Source: Eutrophocola sp965662685 (lineage in GTDB: Bacteria > Pseudomonadota > Gammaproteobacteria > Pseudomonadales > Pseudohongiellaceae). Taken from it: a stretch of DNA of 49,888 nucleotides. Below are positions 16,518-24,567 of the stretch, piece after piece. The position numbers were made by a program, and so were the translations under genes. The notes under the pieces are model-generated. The model saw only the letters and a program-made list of their open reading frames with translations, made no database searches and had not been told where the DNA came from. Numbering within the stretch: the stretch's first letter is position 1; each line of letters starts with the position of its first letter. The stretch is from positions 1 to 49,888 of the forward strand of contig CBFIIQ010000023.1 of assembly GCA_965662685.1 (NCBI GenBank), read 5' to 3'.

Positions 16518-17399
16518 ATGAGTATTGAAAATCTGCATACCTGGAAAATAGGTGAGGTGGAAATCACCCGCATCGTCGAGGTCAATGGCTGGGAAGATGA
16601 TATTTCCATGCTGTGGCCGGATGCCGGTCCTGAAGATGTACAGAAATATCCCTGGTTACAGCCACATTTCGCCACCCCCGATGGAAAAATGATTATCAGC
16701 TTTCAGTGTTTTGTAATGCGCACACCGCAATACCAGATCATGCTGGATACCTGTATCGGGGCTGATCGCCAGCGGGAATTCGATGTCTTTACCAATATGC
16801 AGACCAGCTTTCTGGAAGATCTTGCAGCCGCTGGCTTCAAGCGTGAAGAAATGGATTACGTTCTGTGTACCCATCTGCATTTTGATCATGTGGGCTGGAA
16901 TACCCATTTGGTAGACGGCAAGTGGGTGCCGACCTTTCCCAATGCCCGTTACCTGTTTGGCAAATCAGAATATGAACACTGGAAGATGCTGGAGGAAACC
17001 AGGGGCTATCATGACCTGAATCATATGGCCGATGCTGTCCAGCCGGTGGTGGATGCCGGCCTGGTGGATCTGATTGATATTGAACACAAGGTTTGCCCTG
17101 AAATCAGCCTCAGACCTACCCCCGGACATACCCCGGGCCATGTCAGTATCTGTATCGAATCTGCCGGAGAAAAAGCCGTTATTACCGGTGACCTGATGCA
17201 CAATCCGATTCAGCTGGCAGAGCCAAAAAGAATTGTGCGCTTTGACATGGACCAGGAAGCTGGCGCACAAACGCGTCAGGAATTTGTCGATGACTATGCC
17301 AACCGGGACGTGCTGATCATTGGCTCACATTTTGCCGATCCGTCAGCCGGCTATGTGGTCAGCGATGACGACGGCTGCCGCCTGAAAACAGACGACTGA
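16518..17399 (+). CDS. MBL-fold metallo-hydrolase (second of two paralogues)
   Basis: A 293-residue paralogue of the protein at 7024-7881, sharing VMRTPQYQIMLDTCIG, the metal motif THLHFDHVGWN, VDGKWVPTFPNARY, TPGHTPGHVSICI, ITGDLMHNPIQ and a late GSHFADPSAGY. All expected metal-binding His and Asp are present. It starts at ATG 16518 with GGAG 8 nt upstream and lies in the same direction as the unknown exported protein. It could process a product of that protein or of the adjacent GMC enzyme, for example a lactone or thioester (inference). A short bidirectional hairpin follows directly. Confidence 0.87.
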   Translation: MSIENLHTWKIGEVEITRIVEVNGWEDDISMLWPDAGPEDVQKYPWLQPHFATPDGKMIISFQCFVMRTPQYQIMLDTCIGADRQREFDVFTNMQTSFLEDLAAAGFKREEMDYVLCTHLHFDHVGWNTHLVDGKWVPTFPNARYLFGKSEYEHWKMLEETRGYHDLNHMADAVQPVVDAGLVDLIDIEHKVCPEISLRPTPGHTPGHVSICIESAGEKAVITGDLMHNPIQLAEPKRIVRFDMDQEAGAQTRQEFVDDYANRDVLIIGSHFADPSAGYVVSDDDGCRLKTDD

Positions 17400-17400
17400 A

Positions 17401-17433
17401 GAAAAGCCTCAACCTGCTAGACTGAGGCTTTTC
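17401..17433. terminator. Bidirectional intrinsic terminator
   Basis: AAAGCCTCA and TGAGGCTTTT form a 9-bp stem around an 11-nt loop, with A and T tracts on the two sides. It begins 2 nt after the MBL stop and contains the stop codon (17417-17419) of the converging MFS gene, so it serves both genes. Confidence 0.75.
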
Positions 17434-18709
17434 CCACCTGACTGGGCGCTGTTTCCTTGAGGAACAGCGCTGTTATTCCTGACAGGAAGGCACAGATCAG
17501 GGTGAAGTACATGGTCGCCTGCAATCCATTCTGGTCCGCCAGTACACCGGCCAGCCAGGGTGAAGCAAAACCGCCCACCAGTTCCCCGATACACACCACC
17601 AGGCCCATTGAAGTGGCGGCCAATTTTGGACTGACTGTTTCTCCCGGCACTACCCCCATAAACAGGGCGAAAGAACCCGAGGCGCTCCAGCCTATAAATA
17701 GCAGCAGGCCCATCATCCACATCGGGCCATCAAAATATAACGCTGCCAACGGGGTAACCACACCAATAAAGGTAAACAGAATCATCACCGGTTTACGACC
17801 AATCCGATCCGACCAGGCTGGTACCAGAAAGCCGCATATCATGGTGGAAAATCCCATTACCGACATAATGCCTCCGGTTTGCTCCGGTGTGAAACCACGA
17901 TAACTGGTAAAAAATACAAACAGAAAGGTGAGTGACACCAAAAACCAGGACACCAGGAAAATAGCAATCAGGGCACAGATGCGAATGTTATGTTCCTTCA
18001 GCATGGCCAGAGCCCCCGCCGACACTTTATGCCCTTCCAGCTCTCCAATTGCTGATGGCTCCCCAAGTGCTGAGGGCTCTGCCAGCGCAGCCTCTTTATG
18101 CTTTGTCGGTTCGCGCATAAATTTCCACACCAGAAATCCGCAAATCAGCCCTGGAATACCAGTCAGAAAAAAAGTGATGCGCCAGTCAAATTGTTGTGCC
18201 AGAGCCGTCAACATTATCGGCGCCAGTGTCGTCCCCAGCAGCGCGGCAAACACATTCTGCATCAGCCCCGCATTCATACCGCGCCGGTGGGGTGAACTTT
18301 CCTCGTTCATCACCGACAGACAAATTGGTAGAAACGGTCCTTCAGCAAGGCCCATCACGATGCGAGCCAGCAGCAGAAATCCAAAAGAACCCGCCAGCCC
18401 GGAACTTGCCGAACACAATGAAAATACAATAATAGAGAGCAGGATAAATGGCTTGCGCGAACCCTTGCGGTCCGACCACGCACTGAAGGCATACGCTGAT
18501 ATGGCCCACGCCAGCGCCAGGCCTGAGGACAGCATCCCCAGTTGTGCATTGCTCAGGCCCAGGTCTTCAACAATATAGGGCGTCAGTACCCCCACCGCAT
18601 TACGATCAAAAAAGATTAAGCCGAAAGTAAATCCGAGCAGTAGCAGAATACCGTTTTCATAGGTAAACCAGCTTTTGTGTTTATTTTCTGCGAGGGCAGC
18701 ATCTGACAT
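17417..18709 (-). CDS. MFS transporter, anion:cation symporter type
   Basis: A 430-residue major facilitator with twelve predicted membrane segments in two halves and a cytoplasmic loop of about 30 residues at mid-chain (near 205-235). Loop 2-3 carries WSDRKGSRKP and the second half repeats WSDRIGRKP, the usual MFS signatures. The N-terminal FIFFDRNAVGVLTPYI pattern suits the anion:cation symporter (ACS, glucarate/phthalate/tartrate-like) group that takes up organic acids. The start has AAAGGGG upstream. Located beside the MBL and GMC genes, it is a likely importer for the compound they process. Confidence 0.85.
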   Translation of the reverse strand: MSDAALAENKHKSWFTYENGILLLLGFTFGLIFFDRNAVGVLTPYIVEDLGLSNAQLGMLSSGLALAWAISAYAFSAWSDRKGSRKPFILLSIIVFSLCSASSGLAGSFGFLLLARIVMGLAEGPFLPICLSVMNEESSPHRRGMNAGLMQNVFAALLGTTLAPIMLTALAQQFDWRITFFLTGIPGLICGFLVWKFMREPTKHKEAALAEPSALGEPSAIGELEGHKVSAGALAMLKEHNIRICALIAIFLVSWFLVSLTFLFVFFTSYRGFTPEQTGGIMSVMGFSTMICGFLVPAWSDRIGRKPVMILFTFIGVVTPLAALYFDGPMWMMGLLLFIGWSASGSFALFMGVVPGETVSPKLAATSMGLVVCIGELVGGFASPWLAGVLADQNGLQATMYFTLICAFLSGITALFLKETAPSQVGKASV

Positions 18710-18822
18710 GGAATATTCCCCTTTGGTTTTTTATTGTTCTGATTATTTTTATTAAAGGGAGTCTACCCAGAATTGGGCGATGGCTAAAGTGCTATCTTAT
18801 TGTGTGAGGATAAGACCGCTAT

Positions 18823-18933
18823 GTCGGATGCGCTGCGCTTATCCGACCTACAAACTACAAACCCTGCAAACCCTGCAAACCCCAACGCACCACCAACCCC
18901 GTAGGTCGGATAAGGCCGCAGGCCGCATCCGAC
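18823..18933. repeat. Pair of inverted REP-like palindromes
   Basis: One palindrome runs GTCGGATGCG...CTTATCCGACCTAC (18823-18851), the other in mirror sense GTAGGTCGGATAAG...GCATCCGAC (18901-18933). Between them is a 49-bp linker containing two copies of the 9-mer ACCCTGCAA. The layout is that of an enterobacterial BIME. It lies between two minus-strand genes, upstream of the MFS gene and 37 bp beyond the stop of the oxygenase. Confidence 0.85.
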
Positions 18934-18969
18934 AGAACAGTCACCGGGGTTAAGCCCTGAAAACTTCCG

Positions 18970-19788
18970 CTATTCGTCGATAAACGAGATAGTACGAATT
19001 TCCATACTATGCCGCGGCGGTGTATTTTCATCCGTCCATGGCAGGTCGATAGCGGTATGGCCAGTATATTGCGGTACATCTTCGCGGGAATCGTAAAGCT
19101 TGAAGGCGAAGATTTCTTCCGGCTGCATTTCAAACGCGTAATACCACTTATGGCCCGGGTTATAACTCAGGTTCCAGCCGTATAAGGGAGGACGATTGGG
19201 GTCATTCAGTCCACCCCTGACCTCGGCAAAATTCAGATCTTCTTTCGCCACAGAGGACGCATCAACCAGGGCCAGTGGGGTACGGTAAACCGTTTTAATC
19301 GGGCGCCAGAAATTCATCAGTACAACACGCTTTTTCAGCCAGGTTTCAGCCTCCTCACCCAAAATATTATAGGCATATTCCTCAATGGTTTTTCTACCAT
19401 AATCCACGTGAGCCGCATAGGATGGCTGTGAGTGCTGGGTGGCATCGGCTTTATCACTGCGTGCCACATGGCCAAAGGCAATGGCCTTTTCCGCCCCGTT
19501 GACCTGTTTCGCCAACTCACACATTTCCGGATAGTAAATCGCTGCTACCTGCTCCTCATCATAATAATCGGTCATGCGAGAATCATGATGCAAAAGCGCA
19601 AAGCCGTTTTTATCCACCGTGGGCTTTTCCGACTCCTGAAGGGAATGGATATCAAGCACTTCAACATCGTGATACTCCCCAGGCCAATAGGATTTCTCCC
19701 GGTCACCCGGATAAAAAATAGTATGTTCACCTTTCACCACATACTGGATTTTGGTGTTGGCATGATGGGACTGGGTCGGTGTAGTCAT
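18970..19788 (-). CDS. CmcJ/NvfI-like Fe(II)/2-oxoglutarate-type oxidoreductase
   Basis: A 272-residue protein with the layout of the CmcJ/NvfI (AsaB/GA4-desaturase-like) family: GFALLHHDSRMTDYYDEEQV, a His-x-Asp in AAHVDYG near residue 125, VLMNFWRPIKTVYRTPLALVDASSV, then LSYNPGHKWYYAFEMQPEEIFAFKLYDS and a late HTAIDLPW. HxD plus the later His would make the metal triad. Known relatives act in cephamycin and fungal meroterpenoid or gibberellin biosynthesis, but many bacterial copies sit in catabolic gene groups and are uncharacterised. It probably hydroxylates or desaturates a small carboxylic compound. It is divergent from the MFS/ligase/racemase operon and separated from it by a composite repeat. 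Confidence 0.72.
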   Translation of the reverse strand: MTTPTQSHHANTKIQYVVKGEHTIFYPGDREKSYWPGEYHDVEVLDIHSLQESEKPTVDKNGFALLHHDSRMTDYYDEEQVAAIYYPEMCELAKQVNGAEKAIAFGHVARSDKADATQHSQPSYAAHVDYGRKTIEEYAYNILGEEAETWLKKRVVLMNFWRPIKTVYRTPLALVDASSVAKEDLNFAEVRGGLNDPNRPPLYGWNLSYNPGHKWYYAFEMQPEEIFAFKLYDSREDVPQYTGHTAIDLPWTDENTPPRHSMEIRTISFIDE

Positions 19789-19824
19789 ATTTTTTGCTGC
19801 TATTGTTATTGAAATATTTAGTAA

Positions 19825-20180
19825 GGATAAAGGATAAAAGAAAAAGGATAAAGGTGACCAGGGATGGCTGGGATGTTGGTTAAATAATTACCAGGTAGGT
19901 ATGTAGGCAGTATAAGGCTTGCAACTGATCTCAAGTCTCAAGTCTCAAGTCTCAAGTCTCAAGTCTCAAGTCTCAAGTCTCAAGTCTCAAGTCTCAAGTC
20001 TCAAGTCGGCGACCAAAGGTCGCCACGTCGGATGGCGTCCCTGCGGTCCTTATCCGACCCACAGAAAACCAACAAAGCTCAAGCGAGTGGTTGCTTGTCT
20101 CTTGTCTCTTGTCTCTTGCCTCTAATCCCCCGGCCACCCTGCCCCGCCCACCTTTATCCTTTATCCTTTATCTTTTATCC
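19825..20180. repeat. Composite heptamer element between divergent genes
   Basis: The left GGATAAA-type array (from 19825) ends in GGTGACCA. Eleven perfect TCTCAAG copies follow (19929-20005), then the hairpin GGCGACC-AAA-GGTCGCC, a REP-like palindrome, AGAAAACCAACAAAGC, an opposite-sense CTTGTCT/CTTGCCT array (about 20094-20123), CCGCCCACC and a TTTATCC array (20153-20180). It is complete, with inward-facing outer arrays. Unlike most copies it lies between gene starts, not ends, 83 bp before the MFS start. The remainder of the 475-bp gap shows no gene. Confidence 0.9.
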
Positions 20181-20263
20181 CACTTGTCAAACCTATAAAC
20201 CTCCCGCGTTATTCAGTAAACTCCCTGCCTGACAAAAACAAAAAAAGTTGAAACGGGGAATTC

Positions 20264-21610
20264 ATGCACACTGATCAAAATGATGGGGATTATGCGAAAC
20301 CTGCCTATGCCTGGTATGTGGTTGTCATCCTCTTTATCGCCTTTACCGTTTCCTATATTGATCGCCAGATTATTTCCCTCCTGGTAGACCCCATAAAAGC
20401 CGATCTTGATATCAGTGATACCCAGATCGGTTTACTGCAGGGCTTTGCTTTTACCGTTTTTTATACCTTTGCCGGCATTCCCCTGGGCAGGCTCGCAGAC
20501 AAGAAGAACCGGAAGGTCATCATCACCATCGGCATGTTGCTCTGGAGCATCATGACCGCCTTCTGTGGACTGGCAAGAAGTTTCACCCACCTTTTCATCG
20601 GCAGAATTGGGGTAGGCATTGGCGAAGCCAGTCTGTCCCCTGCGTCGAACTCCCTGATCAGTGACTACTTTCCCAAGGACAAGCGCGGCAAACCTGTTGC
20701 GCTGTACTTCATGGGTGTCTATGTGGGGGTGGGCCTGTCCTTCATCCTTGGCGGCCTGGTGGTGGGCATGGTATCCAACGCGGGTGATGTCATCATGCTG
20801 CCTCTGCTTGGCGAGCTCAGCGCCTGGCAGGTCACCTTTATCGTGGTCAGCATTCCTGGTCTCTTGCTGGTGCCGCTAATGGCGACGGTAAAAGAACCAC
20901 TGCGCCACGACACGGTTTCCAGTGATGGTCAGTTAATTGATAGCAGCATTGGCGCCACGCGGGACTTCTTCAGGAAACATTTCAAGGCCTACGCCATCAT
21001 GTTTCTGGGCTTTGGCCTGGCAGGCTCCATGGCCATTGGTTTCTTTGCCTGGACCACGCCGCTGTTCAACCGTATCCATGGCTGGGAAACATCTCAGATT
21101 GGCCTGACCTTTGGCACCATCGTTATGGTCATGGGCACACTGGGTATTATTCTGGGTGGCGCCGTAGCCGACAAGCTCCTGCAACAGGGCAATCAGCATG
21201 CCTATATCAAGGTCGCTATCTGGGCGATATTGGGCGCGATGGTCTTTGCCGGTTCAGCAGCTATTGTTCCCAACCCCTACGTTGCCTGGGCTTTGCTATG
21301 TCCGGCCGTCGCCTGTTTTGGCATGCCGGTGGCACTGGCGCCAGCAGCAGTGAATTACATTACGCCGAACCAATATCGTGGCCAGGCCATCGCCATCTAT
21401 ATTTTTGTGGTGGGCTTAATTAATAACAATATCGGTCCCATCAGTGTCGGCGTCCTCAATGATTACCTGTTTAAGGATCCAATGGCCATTAATAAATCCA
21501 TGCTGGTCATTGCTGTTGTCTTTGGCATCATTTCCGCTCTCATCCTGATCTGGTCAATCAAGCACTACAATGAAAGTGCTGCAGAAATTCTGGGTAGTGA
21601 ATCAGCTTAA
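20264..21610 (+). CDS. MFS transporter, spinster-like
   Basis: A 448-residue twelve-segment major facilitator. The N-terminal WYVVVILFIAFTVSYIDRQIISLLVDPIKADLDISDTQIGLLQGFAF pattern and GRLADKKNRK loop are typical of the spinster-related MFS group widespread in proteobacteria with aromatic, steroid and lipid catabolism. It has GVGEASLSPASNSLISDYFPKDKRG in TM4-5. It starts at ATG 20264 with GGGGAA upstream. The ligase gene begins 41 nt before or 2 nt after its stop, so the two are translationally linked. It is probably the importer for the acid activated by the next gene. Confidence 0.88.
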   Translation: MHTDQNDGDYAKPAYAWYVVVILFIAFTVSYIDRQIISLLVDPIKADLDISDTQIGLLQGFAFTVFYTFAGIPLGRLADKKNRKVIITIGMLLWSIMTAFCGLARSFTHLFIGRIGVGIGEASLSPASNSLISDYFPKDKRGKPVALYFMGVYVGVGLSFILGGLVVGMVSNAGDVIMLPLLGELSAWQVTFIVVSIPGLLLVPLMATVKEPLRHDTVSSDGQLIDSSIGATRDFFRKHFKAYAIMFLGFGLAGSMAIGFFAWTTPLFNRIHGWETSQIGLTFGTIVMVMGTLGIILGGAVADKLLQQGNQHAYIKVAIWAILGAMVFAGSAAIVPNPYVAWALLCPAVACFGMPVALAPAAVNYITPNQYRGQAIAIYIFVVGLINNNIGPISVGVLNDYLFKDPMAINKSMLVIAVVFGIISALILIWSIKHYNESAAEILGSESA

Positions 21611-23204
21611 ATTGGAAACGCGCCAGGACACTCCCCGTACCATTCATGGGCTGCTTGAGCAAAATGCCCAACAGTGGCCAGACCTCATCCTCCTGAAGTT
21701 CGACAGCGGTGAACGCTATACGTCTTTGCAACTCTTGAATGAAGTGCGGCTACTCTCCGCCAATCTCCATGCTTTGGGTATCAGGCAAAATGACTATGTC
21801 CTGTCCTGGCTACCCAATGGCCCCTTCAGTGTGCTGCTTTACCTGGCACTGAATTATCTTGGCGCCATTGCGGTCCCCTTTAACACCGCCTACCGCGGTA
21901 ACCTGCTTGCCCATGTACTTAAAAATAGCGCAGCCACTACCTTGATTGCCGATGGCAGATTAATAGACAGACTGAAAGACATAGACCTTGCTCAACTAAA
22001 GACCCTCATCATCGATGGTGATGAACGACTTGATCAGCAGTCCCTTCGACAATATGGAACCGATGTCCTGCGAACAAATACGTCCCCCCCACTGCCGCCC
22101 CTGGACATTAAGCCTCATGATACGGCGGCGGTAATTTATACCTCCGGTACCACAGGCCCCTCCAAGGGAGTCTTGTGCAGCTATCAACATCTGTTCACCA
22201 GTGCTATGGAATTTCGTCATGTGGGGCCAGGCGATACCAACCTGGTCGCCCTGCCCATGTACCATGTGGGTGGTATCCTGGGTTTATGGTTTGCCCTGAT
22301 TCATGGTGGCTGCGCCGCTTTTGTAGAACGTTTCAGTACGTCAAAATTCTGGCCTACGGTAAAAGCACTGGAGGTAACCTCGGTAGGTTTGCTGGGGGCC
22401 ATGGTGCAGTACCTGATGGATCAAGCTCCGTCAAAAGAAGATAAAAAGCATCCAGTCAAAAGAGCGGTGATCGCTCCCTTTGGTGATGATGCTCTGGCCT
22501 TTGGGGAGCGCTTTGGCATTGAGGTTCATACTGAATTTAATATGACAGAGTTATCGGTACCGCTTTGGGGCGGACCCAACCCTTCCGCGCGCGGAACCTG
22601 TGGTACCCCCCGGAAAGGCGTGAAACTGAAACTGGTGGACACCCAGGGCAATGAAGTGATTCCCGGCGAAACTGGTGAATTGCTGGTGCAGGTAGATGAC
22701 CCCTGGAGCATCAGCCATGGCTATCTGAATAATCCCCAAGCCAGCGCCCGGGCCTTGCGCGATGGCTGGTTTCATACCGGTGATTTATTTACCCGTGATA
22801 CCAGTGACAATTACTATTTTGTGGACCGCGCCAAGGATGCTATTCGTAGGCGCGGAGAAAATATCAGTTCCTTTGAAGTGGAAGAAGAACTACTGGCCCA
22901 TCCGGAAATAACAGAGGCAGCCGTGGTGGCTGTTACAGGTGACGGCGGAGAGGATGAAATCCTCGCCATCCTTGTCAGCCGCGATAAGCGCCCTGTTGAT
23001 ATTCCGGCCTTGACTGAATTTCTTGGCAAACGACTTGCCCACTTCATGGTGCCAAGGTATTTTCGTTTTATTCAGGAATTACCCAGAACCCCGACACAGA
23101 AAGTGGAAAAACATGTCCTGCGCACACTGGGACTTACCACTGATACTGTAGATCGGGAAGCGCTGGGAATACGATTAAAAGCAGACAAACTGGAAAAACG
23201 TTGA
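21570..23204 (+). CDS. Acyl-CoA ligase (AMP-forming), CaiC-like
   Basis: An adenylate-forming enzyme of up to 544 residues. The P-loop-like motif is YTSGTTGPSKG, followed by the A5 motif NMTE, GWFHTGD, the hinge DRAKDAIRRRGENIS and the C-terminal catalytic Lys in PRTPTQKVEKH. It should convert a carboxylic acid, ATP and CoA to acyl-CoA, AMP and PPi, and resembles crotonobetaine/carnitine-CoA ligase (CaiC) more than long-chain ligases. The start is uncertain: ATG 21570 lies inside the MFS gene without a ribosome site; GTG 21597 and TTG 21612 are in frame and the family match begins near TPRTIHGLLE. The racemase gene follows after 7 nt. Together they suggest activation and epimerisation of a branched acid. 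Confidence 0.85.
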   Translation: MKVLQKFWVVNQLKLETRQDTPRTIHGLLEQNAQQWPDLILLKFDSGERYTSLQLLNEVRLLSANLHALGIRQNDYVLSWLPNGPFSVLLYLALNYLGAIAVPFNTAYRGNLLAHVLKNSAATTLIADGRLIDRLKDIDLAQLKTLIIDGDERLDQQSLRQYGTDVLRTNTSPPLPPLDIKPHDTAAVIYTSGTTGPSKGVLCSYQHLFTSAMEFRHVGPGDTNLVALPMYHVGGILGLWFALIHGGCAAFVERFSTSKFWPTVKALEVTSVGLLGAMVQYLMDQAPSKEDKKHPVKRAVIAPFGDDALAFGERFGIEVHTEFNMTELSVPLWGGPNPSARGTCGTPRKGVKLKLVDTQGNEVIPGETGELLVQVDDPWSISHGYLNNPQASARALRDGWFHTGDLFTRDTSDNYYFVDRAKDAIRRRGENISSFEVEEELLAHPEITEAAVVAVTGDGGEDEILAILVSRDKRPVDIPALTEFLGKRLAHFMVPRYFRFIQELPRTPTQKVEKHVLRTLGLTTDTVDREALGIRLKADKLEKR

Positions 23205-23211
23205 TAAAACT

Positions 23212-24312
23212 ATGAGCACGAATAAACCATCAGGCCCCCTTGCCGACATAAAAGTACTGGAATTTGCCGGTATCGGTCCGGCACCCTTTTGCGGCATGCT
23301 CCTGTCAGACCTTGGTGCTGATGTGGTGCGTATAGATCGCGCTCAAGGACCTGATTATTCACCGGAGGATGTGGAGTCAAGAGGACGCCACTCCATTGTG
23401 CTTGACCTGAAAAATGAGGATGACCTTGCCATTGCCAGAGCGCTGGCAAAGGAAGCAGATATACTGATAGAAGGGTTTCGTCCCGGCGTCATGGAACGCC
23501 TGGGTCTGGGACCGGATGAATTACACAAAGCCAAGCCTGCACTGGTTTATGGGCGCATTACCGGCTGGGGCCAGAGTGGCCCGTTGGCACAGAAAGCCGG
23601 ACACGATATTAATTACCTTTCGCTTACCGGTGCCCTGCATGCCATGGGTACAGCAGAAAAGCCGGCTATCCCATTAAATCTTATCGCTGATTTCGGGGGT
23701 GGCAGTCTGTATCTGATCATGGGAATTCTGGCGGCCTTGCATCATGCACGCAAGACAGGCCAGGGTCAGGTAATCGACGCGGCCATGACTGACGGCGTCA
23801 TTTCCCTGATGAACATGATCTATGGTGATTTCAATGCAGGCACCTGGAATGATGAACGGGAAAGCAATGTCATAGATGGTGCCGCGCCGTTTTATAATGT
23901 TTACCGCTGCGCCGATGACAAATGGGTCAGTCTTGCCTGTATTGAGCCACAATTTTATCGCGCCTTTATCGAGCATACAGAATTGGACTCAGCTGATTTT
24001 GAAGAGCAGTGGTTACGGGAACACTGGCCTGCCCAAAAAAACATCCTGGAAACCATGTTCCTGAAAAAAACCAGGGAGCAATGGATTACCCATTTTGAAA
24101 ATCATGATGTGTGCATTGCTCCGGTTTTAAGTTTGCAGGAAGCGCAGAGTCATCCACACAATGTCGACAGAAACAGTTTCCAGATCATTGATGGAATTAG
24201 TCAGGCCAACGCCATGCCCGGGATGGAAAAAACCAAACCCACCACTGCTTTTGGTGTTCATTCAAAAAATACCGACAGACAGGATGTAATATCACGCTGG
24301 AATATTAAATAA
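23212..24312 (+). CDS. Alpha-methylacyl-CoA racemase (CoA-transferase family III fold)
   Basis: A 366-residue member of the CaiB/BaiF superfamily that fits the AMACR subgroup closely. It has LEFAGIGPAPFCGMLLSDLGADVVRIDR at the N-terminus, GHDINY with catalytic His131, LIADFGGG with Asp160 and the IEPQFYRAF segment carrying the third acidic residue near 246, the same His/Asp/Glu set as mycobacterial MCR. The reaction is interconversion of (2R)- and (2S)-methylacyl-CoA thioesters, needed before beta-oxidation of branched fatty acids or sterol side chains. It comes 7 nt after the acyl-CoA ligase in one operon. A CoA transferase role is less likely given the residues. Confidence 0.88.
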   Translation: MSTNKPSGPLADIKVLEFAGIGPAPFCGMLLSDLGADVVRIDRAQGPDYSPEDVESRGRHSIVLDLKNEDDLAIARALAKEADILIEGFRPGVMERLGLGPDELHKAKPALVYGRITGWGQSGPLAQKAGHDINYLSLTGALHAMGTAEKPAIPLNLIADFGGGSLYLIMGILAALHHARKTGQGQVIDAAMTDGVISLMNMIYGDFNAGTWNDERESNVIDGAAPFYNVYRCADDKWVSLACIEPQFYRAFIEHTELDSADFEEQWLREHWPAQKNILETMFLKKTREQWITHFENHDVCIAPVLSLQEAQSHPHNVDRNSFQIIDGISQANAMPGMEKTKPTTAFGVHSKNTDRQDVISRWNIK

Positions 24313-24567
24313 ATAAGTTCCTTTATAAATTCAATATAGCGCACCCGGAACGGTTTAAGCTTTATTAATGATTTTTTCTTTACACTGCTCTTATCATTTT
24401 TTTGCAGGCATGAACCAGCCAAAATTTCTTATTTATACTCTGATTTCACGTATAAAAAGAGTATATTGCTATATGGAATGTTCGTTTTCAGTAGTCAAAC
24501 CGCTTGAAACTTTATAAAACCTGGCAGGCAATACATTGATGAATCTGTAAACTTTGAGAGACAAAAC

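Noticed and set aside
24440..24472. Inverted repeat TATACTC ... GAGTATA before the helical-repeat gene
   Set aside because: 7-bp A/T-rich arms 17 bp apart are expected by chance in this A/T-rich gap.
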